64,000 nt of DNA from Euryodendron excelsum (lineage: Eukaryota; Streptophyta; Magnoliopsida; Ericales; Pentaphylacaceae). The stretch is taken from assembly GCA_033060915.1 (NCBI GenBank), contig CM065394.1:35009501-35073500 (forward strand). The letters are read 5' to 3'. The first letter of the stretch is position 1, and each line of letters opens with the position of its first letter. Below the pieces are notes generated by a model, which worked only from the letters and a program-made list of their open reading frames with translations, was not told the origin of the DNA and did not search any database. The translations under genes and the position numbers were made by a program. This document shows positions 1-20,352 of the stretch, in pieces.

Positions 1-1662
1 TCCCAATTATTATTTCTTCCTGATAAAGGTCATTAGAAAACTGAACCCTTTTTTTTTCTTTTTGGAAATGTAAACAATGTAGAGAGTCTCTAGAGGCCAT
101 TATACCAGCCAATGTAGAGGTTTTCATGTGCCTGGATGATTCTAACTGCTAAGAAAGAACAAATGCTCAGACCAGAACTGACTCTTCAAAAAAAGAACCG
201 ACTCTTCAAAACAAATAATGTCTTAATGTAGGGGTTGTCAGCTATGGTTTTGAAGCATAGAGACAATATCTATATGTATTTTGAATATCATGGGGGCTTC
301 CCTCCTATTGATCAACCCACAGATAATGCTTAAACAAAGAAATTTCGGCTATAAACGACCAAAAGAAGCAGACTGACATGCACAATCTCATTCTCATTCT
401 ACTATTTCTTATATAAGAGGGCAATTATATACAAAGTTCTTGCTATGACACTAATTGGCAAGCATTCCCAATGTTATCTCCTTTGAGAGAAATCACCTCA
501 CCTGCAGAGCCCCAGGTAAACAACAAGCAACAATTAAAGTCCTTCATTGAGCACTTGGAATTCAGCCAAAAAAAAAAAAAAAAATTATTTAAAAATTTTG
601 CCGGCATTATCGAATAAACTAACAAATTATAGTGTAAAGTTATGACAGTTTCTGATCACACCTCAGTTGACCAAAAAAGGCTCCATCTTAGGTGGGTTGG
701 TTCAGGATTTAGGTTAACTAAAGCCGGAGGGCCACATAGGGTACAGGCTAAGCTTTAACCCTATTGGTCTCTCAATTTTCATATTGCTATAGTCCCAGTT
801 ATCTGATTGGCCGAAAAAAAAAAAAAAGAAATAATAGGTTACCCAAGCCTAACCCAACCTCTAAAAAAAGTGTGGGTCCCACACTTTGTACATGCGTACT
901 TGACTTAAGCCCTAAGGTTACATGTTAATAAGAGCCATTTTATAATGAATAACTTTTATGAAGAAACCTAAAGAAATGGAATTCAAATTACATTTATGCC
1001 AATTTTGGCACTATGGAGTTCATGCCTTCGAACTTGGAATTACAGGCCATCTTAATTAAGATATTTTATACTAAAGATAACCTCCAAAAAATCCATAGTG
1101 ACAAACACATTGTTAGAACTAGTTAAAAAATGTTCCATAGGGAGAAAATAATTTCTTCTCTGAAGTTCTTATAACAGAACCATTTTCTATTTTCTTTGAA
1201 GCTTGTAAGAGAACCATTGAAAACATGCAGATATATAGAATGCAATCAAGATGCATAATATTATAACATGAGGTGGGGGATCAGGTTATTCAAGACCTAA
1301 AGTCAGAGTCAGCCCAACTTAGGTCTAGTTAATTCCAACCTGATTTCAAAGCTTGGTTTGAAGACTTGTCATCCTGGGTTGATCTTGGATTGGGTCAAGT
1401 ACAAGAAGCCAAGTTGCAGCTCAATATTACTGACCATTGGATCATCAAACCCTTTAGATAAAACATGTCCTAGTTTTGCAATTTAAAAACAATGCTTGCA
1501 AGAAAGATAAAAACTAGAGAAAGAGAGAAATTGCTTGTATAATCTGTAACCTGTGAGTGACAAAAGTAAATTATTTTCGTAGCAAATTGATTATCTATAT
1601 CTCTGTCATATAATCACCATAACATCACTGTCGTCAAGGGGATTTCATTTTCTTTGTTCCCC
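1..1662. other. 3' flank of the EGF-like gene; no gene seen
   Basis: AT-rich non-coding sequence downstream of the minus-strand EGF-like gene. Open frames here are short and low in complexity, for example a Phe run that is only the complement of an A tract near 570-585. A short near-palindrome built on GTGGGTCCCAC lies near 870-885. No RNA gene or recognisable domain was seen. Confidence 0.6.
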
Positions 1663-4628
1663 CTAAATCCATGATAGGAAAATTGCTGATAACACTATTA
1701 TAGTTACTGCCTGAAGATTCCTCATACAATTTGCTGCGTCATTGGGTCGACCTAGCACAAGAAAATGTGAATCAATACAAAGAAGATTTGGCATGCATTC
1801 ACATGAAATTTCTTCCATTGTTTCCTTCTCATTTACAAGCAAGCAATTGAGTTTGGCCCTTAAAGTAGCATCGTTTTGTAAAGATAAAGATAAATTGTTT
1901 ATGGAAACAAATTCTTTGCTTAAAAGACTAATCTTAAGACACTATCACTTGATTTTATGTCCAAATTATGTATATCTCAGACCGATATTATGATTAAATC
2001 GCCAGAAGTAGGAGATGAAAAGATTTCACAACATTGGTCACTTGCTGCAGTTATTAATAAGTAATCTACTTTGTTTTGCTTCTCAAGTAGAGGACAAAGC
2101 AATAATTTGATTATTCAGCCTTATTGTGGTTAGAATTTTGTTACACTTAGAACAACAACGATTGTATCTTCCTAAGCTATTCTGATCTTAAATTTTTAAT
2201 TTTTTCCTGACTAATGTGTCATAAGGGTATTAATTGCAGTTGTAGATCCTCAATTAACTTACCATTTCCAGGTGAGGCTGAATTAGTAGGTGGCGATTGT
2301 GAATTTCCCAACTGAACGTTGCCGCAATCTGCTCCCAGGTAGCCTAAGAAAACCAAAGCAATATTAAGTTGAGAGAAAATGTTATAATCATATTAAAACA
2401 TGAAAACTGTTAATTTACCATCTCCTTATTTATTCATATTATTATAAAAGAGGAAACAAATTAAGGTAGCAATACAATATTGGTAACTCTATATCTTATA
2501 TGCATCATTTAAAGCTCTTTCATCATAGTTGTAAGGATGTTATAATCACTACTCATGTATATTGCATTCTAGTGATTGAAAAATGCACATACAATGCTGT
2601 TTGGTACATAGGAAAATGAAATCTTACATTGTTTGAAACAAGCTAGGCCTGGCAGATTCAACAAATTTGCTGAGCCATCGTTACATTGGCAATAGTGTCC
2701 AGTTCCATTGATTACGCAGTTTCCATCACCACACCAAGCAAGGCTGCAAGCTGTGAATTAATGAAGTTCTCTTGCTTTAGTTCATACAATTTTCTCATAA
2801 TATTGAGCAAAGATTGTTAATGAAACTATGCCTATGATTAACAATGCTTACGTGTAAGATTAAGTGGAGGCGGTGGTGGTGGTGGAGGCGGCGGTGGAGC
2901 CCCATTGCCGCATTGGAAATTAAGTGAGCCTGCAAATTCATCAACATTGAAAATGATCAACTCTTTTTTTTTTTTTTTTAATGGTCAATCAAAGCAACTA
3001 GGCAACAACTAAACTTATGAACTTTGTTTGTTCCAATACTGGAAAACTTTAAAATGACAATTAATAGTGAAAACTTTAAAATGATCAATATTGGCAATAG
3101 TGAACTAATGAATCATGAATAGTTACATGAATGCAATTGCAAATAGAGTTAGCAGCTACTACCATACCCTTTATATGCAGAATACCATAAAAAGGTTATA
3201 TGAAGGAAAATGATAAAAGTAGGCATCAGTCATTGGCTTATAGTTTTACATAATACATATAAAAAAATAGTTAATTACAAGTATACCCCTTGAACTATGA
3301 CTCAATATCACTATGCCCCCTAAACTCTAAAACGTAATAAGCTGACCCCTAAACTACTAATTTGCGTCAATCAACCCCTTCTGTTAGTAATATGATAGCA
3401 ATCAGTTGAGAGAGTAGATGAAAAATTATCATATAACTTACACATGTTTATAAAGTTCATTTTATACCTACATTATATTCTCTTTTTATAATGATTGTTT
3501 AATAACTAAAATACTTTTTATATTGTCCCTATATTTATATATTATTTCAAGAGACATTTCAATCATTAGACAATTATCATAACAAAATAAAATTAATTTA
3601 GGTATAAAAGTATACTTTTATGAACATGTACAAGTCAAATTACAATTTTTCTTCTATTTTCCTAAAGGATTGTGAACATGAGAGGTTTTGATTCATACAA
3701 ATTGGTAGTTCAAGGGTTAACTTGTTATGTTTTAAAGTTTAGGAGGGTATAGTAATACCAAGTAATAGTTCATGAGGTATATTTGTAATTAAACTAAAAA
3801 GGAAAAAAACAATAGTTGGAAACACAATATAGAGGAGGATAGTTGTCATTTCCATTACAAAAGAAACATTATTTGAGTAATAAAAATACCATCTCTTCGA
3901 ATTTTTTTTCTTTTCTTTTCTTTTCTTTTCTTCCTTTTTTTTTTTTCAATTATATATCTTTTTGTTCAATGGGATTTCTCTGGTTATTTCATCGTCTGAA
4001 GGAAAAATTACCACTTGACTGCAGTGATCATTTAATAGGAATCGTACAGCAATAGGTAGAATAGTTATAAACATAACACAAGATCGAGCACCAGTGATTT
4101 CATATCCGGTCAAAATCTTGGCTAATTGATTGAAGGGGGCAGCTCTAGTAGACCTATGAATCATGACCGTAACATCTATATCACGTTCATTGTGATTTGA
4201 GTATTAATCACCATGAATGCTAAAATTATAGTGGCATCACACCGTTCCACAATCACTTTGAAAGGGTTGCTTTTTTTAAAACATGGAAGGTAACCAAAAG
4301 CGGTAAAATATAAAGCTCAGTCATGAGGGATTGTGAAACATATAGACTTATATATATGTTTCACAAGCTTAGTATGATTGGCATATTCTATATTGCAAAG
4401 GGCAAGAAAATTTGTGTGACAAAAATGGCCCTCTAAATTCCAGCCACAACATTTGAAAGCATGAATACTTCAATGCAATATTCCAAATTGAACTTGTCAA
4501 AGAAGTTACGTACTCATTACACATTCTATCATAAGATTGAAGATAAGTAGGATCCCACAAAAAGAAATGTAGCAAAGTGCATGACCATGTTTAGTAAAGT
4601 ATCTGCCTCGAGAAATACATAAATATAC

Positions 4629-4673
<45 letters not shown>

Positions 4674-5129
4674 CACAGTTGGGAACAAGACAAGAGGGCA
4701 AGGGATCCAGCTTCTTCCATCCGGGTTTACACACGCAATCGATTAGTAGAACCGAAGTATTAGAAGGTACGCAAGTTCCCTCGCCACAATCTATCACTGC
4801 ACAGAGAGCATCTGTCGACACAAACATCATCTCTCATCACATGATCATCATAACCATCCCTCAACCAAACAAATCAAACTCACGCATATTCCATATAATA
4901 ACAAGAATTAAAATCCCAAAGCAGAGTTATATATATGAACACCTTAAAGGAGAAATGCAATGGTCTAAATTCATATATATATATATGGATACATATTGAT
5001 ATTAGTACCTTGTATTGGGTTTGACAACAAGTGCTGGGAACTGGCTGTGATATTAAAGGTGAAGAGGGAGAAGAGAAGAAGATGGAAAGAGATGTTGAGA
5101 GTGGAGTGCGAAAAATTACAACTTCCCAT
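1663..5129 (-). CDS. Secreted EGF-like, Cys-rich protein with Pro linker and GPI-type tail (6 exons)
   Basis: Exons in gene order are 5129-5009, 4811-4677, 2929-2852, 2750-2628, 2343-2263 and 1733-1663. They sum to 609 nt, giving 202 residues plus a stop, with GT-AG introns and matching phases throughout. Residues 1 to about 28 form a signal peptide (core SFHLLLFSLFTFNITA). Exon 2 reads as an EGF-like module with the pattern CAVIDCGEGTC..CVC..GW..C. Exon 3 has an eleven-Pro run (about residues 97-107). Exon 4 carries a second Cys-rich module (WCGDGNC..YCQC), and the short exon 5 is Asn/Ser/Pro-rich. Exon 6 ends in a hydrophobic tail (AVTIIVLSAIFLSWI) with no charged end, as expected for GPI attachment. 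It resembles plant 'neurogenic locus notch-like' proteins such as Arabidopsis AT4G14746. I infer a cell-surface or cell-wall location; the biochemical role is unknown. The ATG at 5129 is chosen because it directly precedes the signal peptide. Confidence 0.83.
3268..3796. mobile_element. MITE with long (about 100 bp) terminal inverted repeats
   Basis: The left end reads TAGTTAATTACAAGTATACC, and the reverse complement of the right end reads TAGTTTAATTACAAATATAC. The similarity runs on for roughly 100 bp with scattered mismatches (ACCCCTTGAACTAT against ACCTCATGAACTAT, then CCCCCTAAACT against CCCTCCTAAACT). There is no coding capacity. It sits in intron 2 of the EGF-like gene. Both flanks are A-rich, so the target duplication and hence the superfamily cannot be fixed by eye. 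Confidence 0.68.
4637..4671. repeat. (AG)n microsatellite abutting a 5' splice site
   Basis: An AG dinucleotide run. On the minus (coding) strand it is a CT run that starts right after the GTGAGT donor of exon 2 of the EGF-like gene. Confidence 0.9.
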
Positions 5130-5180
5130 GTTTTTAGGTTCAAGAAAGGAGTACTAGGTTGGGAGAAAACAGTTAAAATG

Positions 5181-5192
5181 AGCATTTATAGG
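5181..5192 (-). promoter_or_regulatory. Putative TATA box of the EGF-like gene
   Basis: On the minus strand this reads CCTATAAATGCT, about 52 bp upstream of the chosen ATG. That would put transcription start some 20-25 bp before the ATG, giving a short leader. Inferred from motif and position only. Confidence 0.42.
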
Positions 5193-6256
5193 AACTCCCA
5201 TTAGAGTTGTGATAAGCTCACCCTCGTGGGGACCTTATAACCTACCCCAAGACATTTTATTACTGGCGGTTTCTTTTTATTCTTTTCTTTTCTGCTTTTT
5301 CTTTTCCAAAGTGATTCTGCTTTTCCTTTTCAGCCATATATACCTTTTCTGAACTTGCAAGTTAATATTTTCTTTGTTCCTTAATGGTTTTTGCGCTAGT
5401 TCTGAGTATGTGGAAATGTCAAATTATGCTTAAAAATTCGAAGCAAAATGAGTCCCCCACCCTAAATTTTTACAAGTCACAAGACTACTTGTGAAAAAAT
5501 CTTTTAATCAAACAAATATAGCCTCAATCAAATATTTCTTGCCAAAAATGGAGAAAATGTAACAAAAATTTGAAGAAAACACGAAACCCTCATGCACTCT
5601 TGCCACGTCTCACAAGATCCAACCAAGAGGACGGCGGTGCAAGGCGGGGCAAGCAATGGTCGAAAGTGAAAGAGAAGTTCAACACCCTTGTGATCTGTGT
5701 CAATTTTTGCCACAATGCATAATGACAAACTGTGACACTAGGAGTGCTATCTTGGCCGGCTTCAATGGTTTCTTGACGTCCAAAAACACAAAAAAAAAAT
5801 CACTAGCCCATGATTTCGATTGGCCACGTAGTATGTAATCGAAGGTTCGATAGCTCGTTTCAAAGCTCATAAAAAAAATCGAAGCCGAAAGCCAGTTAAA
5901 AAGAATTACATCCAAACGATATTTTCAACAGTAACTAGTATTGCAGCAGTCAATGAGTTCAGGAAAGATCTGCAGACAATGGTGGTTCTGTTCCGAACAA
6001 TGAATAAAAATTTTGAACTTACAATTGATAGATCGAATGAACAGAAAGTTCCGCAAAAAATGATACATTTTGTGGTTAGAGATACACAAGAAACACAACA
6101 ATATGAGAGACCTTTGCAACACTTGGGATGGAAATCAACACTGCTGAAACAGCAAAAACAATAGCAAGAGGAAATGAGAGAAAACGATCATCCAACCGCG
6201 TGGAATGATCACGGAAAACAAAAGATTGGTAAGTTTCTGGTATCACTTGATGCCTT
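5193..6256. other. Spacer between the EGF-like gene and KTN1
   Basis: Contains the upstream region of the EGF-like gene and the 3'-UTR/terminator side of KTN1 (both on the minus strand). Several overlapping short frames are present on both strands, and none has a domain or splice context. No gene supported. Confidence 0.6.
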
Positions 6257-15727
<9,471 letters not shown>

Positions 15728-15928
15728 TATGGAGATAACTCTAGGGTTTCTTCAGAATCTCCAGCTCTTTTGAAAAGTAGAAATAGACAAATAAAAGGTT
15801 TCAAATGATTAGGAGTTGTGAAGAAGAAGCAACTCAGAGCTCACACAGAAGGAAGTCGTCTATGAGACGAAGCTCTTTAGTCTTTCGCTCTCTCTACTTT
15901 CTCTCTCCAACACATTTCCCTCTCTCTC

Positions 15929-15939
15929 TCTATATAGGC
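15929..15939 (-). promoter_or_regulatory. Putative TATA box of KTN1
   Basis: CTATATAG lies about 205 bp upstream of the KTN1 start codon within CT-rich sequence. It would give a leader of roughly 170 nt. Supported by motif and position only. Confidence 0.35.
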
Positions 15940-16458
15940 TACTGCTTGGATCAGTGCAGATGACGGCGACGTAACGGTCGACAGACGGAGAGGGGATAGT
16001 GTGGTGGGAAAAAAATACATTTTGCACCATAGATTTTTAATTATAACAATTAAGTATTTATATTTTTAATTTATTATAATATCACTCTTTTATAAGTTTT
16101 TATTTATATAATTGATGATCAAAAGTCATGTTTGTGTCTCACATAGCTTTTTTTGAAGGGCCAAAATATATATTCATACTAATTAATGGTATTTTACTCT
16201 AATCATTTAATTTTTAAATTTCTTATAGTAATTTTTCAAAAAATTCCTCCTAAACATTTTACAATCATTCTATATATAAAACAAAATTAAAGTTGCAAAA
16301 TACTCTTAAATTATCTTAAGTGAGTGAGAGTTAAGGGCGTTTAGGTGTTCAAAGGATACAAGTATACATTTTTACCCTTAAAAAAAGATAACGTGAAATG
16401 TATATAATTTTTAACTGTCAATTGTATTAAGAAAAATGTACAGAATAGAGATATTATA

Positions 16459-16568
16459 AAAAATTAAAAATATAAAAATTTAATTATTATAATTAAAAGT
16501 CAAATGCTAAAGTAAAATTAAAAATATAAAATTTTAATTATTATAATTAAAAGTCAAATGCTAAAGTA
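16459..16568. repeat. 54-bp tandem duplication (2 copies)
   Basis: Two nearly identical copies that both include TTATAATTAAAAGTCAAATG, with the second copy 54 bp downstream of the first. AT-rich and non-coding. Confidence 0.85.
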
Positions 16569-16702
16569 AAATTTGATGGGAAGTACAAAAGTGTAAAATT
16601 TATTTCACCAGTGTGATGTTACTAGAATGTCCTTGGGCTTTGTTTGCCATCTAGAAGAATACCAGGCTACTGTTTGGGGATCTCATGGTGTTAGACTCTT
16701 AA

Positions 16703-16920
16703 ATGTCTGTTTGGAGGTTAGAGAAGGAAAGAAAAAATTTTAAAATTTTTCATTCCCTTGCTCTCTTAGATTGGCAAAATTTTAAATTGCTCCCTCGCTC
16801 TCTCTTCTTTTCTTACACTATTTTTTATTTTTTATAAAATCAAACCAAATATAAAAAAAATTTCCTTTCATATTTTCTTCTCCTCCCCAACTTTTTCCCA
16901 TCCCAATTTCCAAACAGCTG
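16703..16920. mobile_element. Possible MITE with CTGTTTGGA ends
   Basis: The left end GTCTGTTTGGAGG and the reverse complement of the right end, GCTGTTTGGAAA, are inverted. Purine-rich sequence follows inward from the left end and its pyrimidine-rich complement from the right. No clean target duplication was found. Confidence 0.4.
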
Positions 16921-17786
16921 CCTGTGTTGGAGTGTGGAACCCGGCTAGCCAAGTCGCTTTATTCAGGGTGGGTTGAAAATTTTAAGGAGCTTCTAAATAC
17001 GTCAAAATTTTTTAGAGAATGAACTTTTACCGAGCTTATCATCATCGATACTCTAATGAAAAGACATGAGGATTGATCAGATGATGGTATATTTACGTGA
17101 AAGGAAACTTCGCAATCATGATTAATTATTAAAATATTCACAATCATGATTAATTATTAAAATAAGGACAAATCGCCATGGTAGACTCTTAGGTCTCTTT
17201 AAATATTAAGTAAATTGGCACAACAATTTTTCAAGATAATTAGAGATAAAGCTATTCATCTTTTTAACTAACATGTCATGATAACATGCCAAAACCACTT
17301 ATCTAAGTTCTTAAAGTAGATATCAAGGAAGATATGGTACTTTTCCCTGTTTTCTTCTTTTACTGTTGGCATCCAAACTCAGCAGCCATGCAGCAATCCA
17401 GACCAGTCATGAAAATTGAATTGGCTTCTTATTGGGAAATCTGAGGGTCTGCTGTATCTTTGATGGCAACAAAGGCTCACAAAGCAAACACAGATAGAAC
17501 CCTGTTTTCATGTAACTCCAATATTCAATGCCAAAGATGATGATCTTCATGCACAGTACTAGTAAAACCATTAAGTTTATTATTTTGACCCTCAACACAT
17601 TTCTCCCTTTCAAGGGGCCAAAAACTTCAGATGTCATCGTCAAATTTGAACATGTTTATAGAACTATTTGCATGTACTAATGATCAATGTGTATCGGAAT
17701 ACAGACGTGTGTTATGAGATGAATAACACGGCATGAATTTTGCAATTGCTAATCGGGACTGAACTGAATTGACTGTTGGAGGAGAG

Positions 17787-20318
17787 TTAAAGTACCATCG
17801 CACCTCTCACCAGTTCTTCTAAACCTTTTCTCAGCCTCCCTGCAGCAACTCGACAATCATCCTCTAACAATCCTCCAAACGAGATCCTAACATGCCCAGG
17901 ACAGCCACAGGCACTTCCAGGGATCACCACAACCCTATGCTTATTAGCAAGCCAGCGAACTACTTCAAAGTCCTTGCGATAGTTGTCTGGAAGCTTTGCC
18001 CATAGGTAAATTGCACCTTCTCCTCCTTTCACGGCATCCTCTCCCAAAGGAGACAGTGCTTCAAGAACAATTGTTCTATTCTTAACAAGATTTTTCACTT
18101 GTTCAGTGACCCACTCAGGTCCCACTTCTAAGGCATAAAGGGCCAGGCGCTGTGAAATTATCGCAGCACAGATGGGTATATTGTCTTGGATTTTGAGGAG
18201 TTGAGCTCCAAAGCCGTCCACTTCTGAAGGGTATGCTATCTGCATGCATGAGCATAAACAGCTCTTATTAGCATAAAGTATGTGCAGCCTGTTTGGTACT
18301 TGGGGAGGGAAAGAAAGGCAAAGAGAAAAAGAAGGAAAATTATTTTCCAATCTTGTTTGATTTTGTAAAGAAAATGAAGGGAAAATAAAAGAAAAGGAGA
18401 GAGAGAGAGAGAGAGAGTGTTGTTTTTCCTCTCCTCTTCCCTACCCTTTCCCTCCTCTTCCCTTCTCTTTCTCTCCTATTTAGAATGAAACGAGGGAACC
18501 CTTCTCTCTTCTTTCCTTCCCTTCCCTTCCCTTCCCTCCTGCCAGTTCCAAACAGGCTGGAAGTATATATTTTTCAATTTAAAGCAAGAGAAGTAAAATG
18601 AAACTGTATTCAGTATAGAAAAAGTGTGACTACATAAGAAGACGTCTGAGTCATGCTACACACTTGCTTAATGAGGAAACAGACATTCTAATGTTTTAAA
18701 GTTAAGTTCTGATCTGCAAAATGTAATTGAGGGAAAAAGGAAATAGTGTAGAAAATAAGCTAAGGAAATAAAAAAGGAAAAGAAGGAGATGGGGGAGGGG
18801 AGGTTGAAGATGAGGAAAAGGGAATATTCTATCATTTGGCACTATAGAGAGATCCCATCCTAATTTTTGTTATATTAATTTTATCAGGAAATATAGAGTT
18901 CTTCCTTGTTCATTCTTTAGCCAGTCATCCCCTTAAGCAATCCATCCAAGATGTCCTTCCACTCCAGCTGTTGCCTCTATAAGCTTCATTCCTATAATTC
19001 TGCTACAACACAGAATGGTGATAAATCACCTCAAGAAAAGGAGGTCTGCACGTATTAAGGTGTCTTGCCATAATGGTAACTTGAGAAGAAAAGAAAACAT
19101 ATCCGGTAGAAATTTTTGGCTAGGTTTGGACAGTAGGTTCCTAAGATTGCAAGGCCTGTGGTTTGAGAATAGTAAAAACTAACAGATGATAAGATTACAA
19201 CGTCTGTGGTTTAAGGTTTCTAGATCGCTCATACGGATTTCATTATTTTTTTGGACAGAATGGGGGGAAGGAGTAGTAAAAGAACCCCTTTTCCTCTTTC
19301 AATTTATTTATTTATTTTTGGCAGAGTAAGAAATCAGAAGCAATTAACAAGCATTTTTTGAAAAGCACATATTTTTATCATCTCACCAAATTAAGCAGAT
19401 TCTATGAAACAGGTACTACTGCTGTTGCATACATAAAAAGAGAGTAAAAGTATTGTATTGGTCATCTACTACAAAAATATTACAGTGACTTCCCTATGTA
19501 GACATTAATAGTGTAAGATGAGGATAAAGTGACAACTCCTGATGAAATGAAATAATGAAAGCCAACTTATACATCATCTAATCATGCTATTTATTAAGAG
19601 CAAGCTCAATTTTTCATTCCAACGGAAGCAATAAGATGTATATTTATTTCTAATGAAAACAATTTGATTTCTTCACGATCAGTATGAAAAAACACGAGAA
19701 ACAGTAAGCACTACTCACATATCCAACTCGCCATCCCATCATCCCATAAGCTTTAGAAAATGAGAAAATGTTGACTATGTGATTGCCCTCCACACAGGAG
19801 TGTTTGAGGCCATCATACATAAAGTACCTGCATATGTAATAGTTAAGACTACTAGATAACACTCTATTCTTCCGAGGCAAACACATGAAAATATAACTAA
19901 ATCATCTTCTTGAAAAATTAGCAAACAGAGAAGAACTAATGGCAAATAACTTTTGAAGTGCAACAGAATGAGAAAGAGTACCCAATGCAAGAGGACACAC
20001 ATCTATCTTCAAACATCCATATAGCTGTACAACAATATTGAGTAACTGAAACATTCCTAAAATTTTTATTAGTTAATGATTGCAAAACGCCGCGGTGTCC
20101 AAGCATCTTTACCCCCATTAATCCAGGGCACCAAATACCATTGAGCCATCACTCTATATGGTGTAGTCCAACACAACTCAGAACACTGATATATACGGGG
20201 CAATGAATGAAAATCCCAGGGAAACATATCTTCAAAACAGCAGGATTCTCTCTGCGGATATCTAAACTATATATTTTGCTCCCTTTTTGGCTAGGTTCTT
20301 CAACCCCCCCCTCCCCCC

Positions 20319-20352
<34 letters not shown>

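Larger units (their letters stand above)
15940..17786. other. Spacer between KTN1 promoter and VAS1 3' end
   Basis: AT-rich, non-coding. It holds the 54-bp tandem repeat at 16459-16568 and a MITE-like block at 16703-16920, listed separately. The rest shows no gene; the part next to 17787 is the VAS1 3'-UTR side. Confidence 0.6.

Noticed and set aside
443..625. GT GAG GTG... segment near 480-520 as last exon of the EGF-like gene
   Set aside because: It would keep the frame but gives a charged, non-hydrophobic tail. The exon at 1733-1663 is closer, in frame, and yields the expected GPI-type tail.
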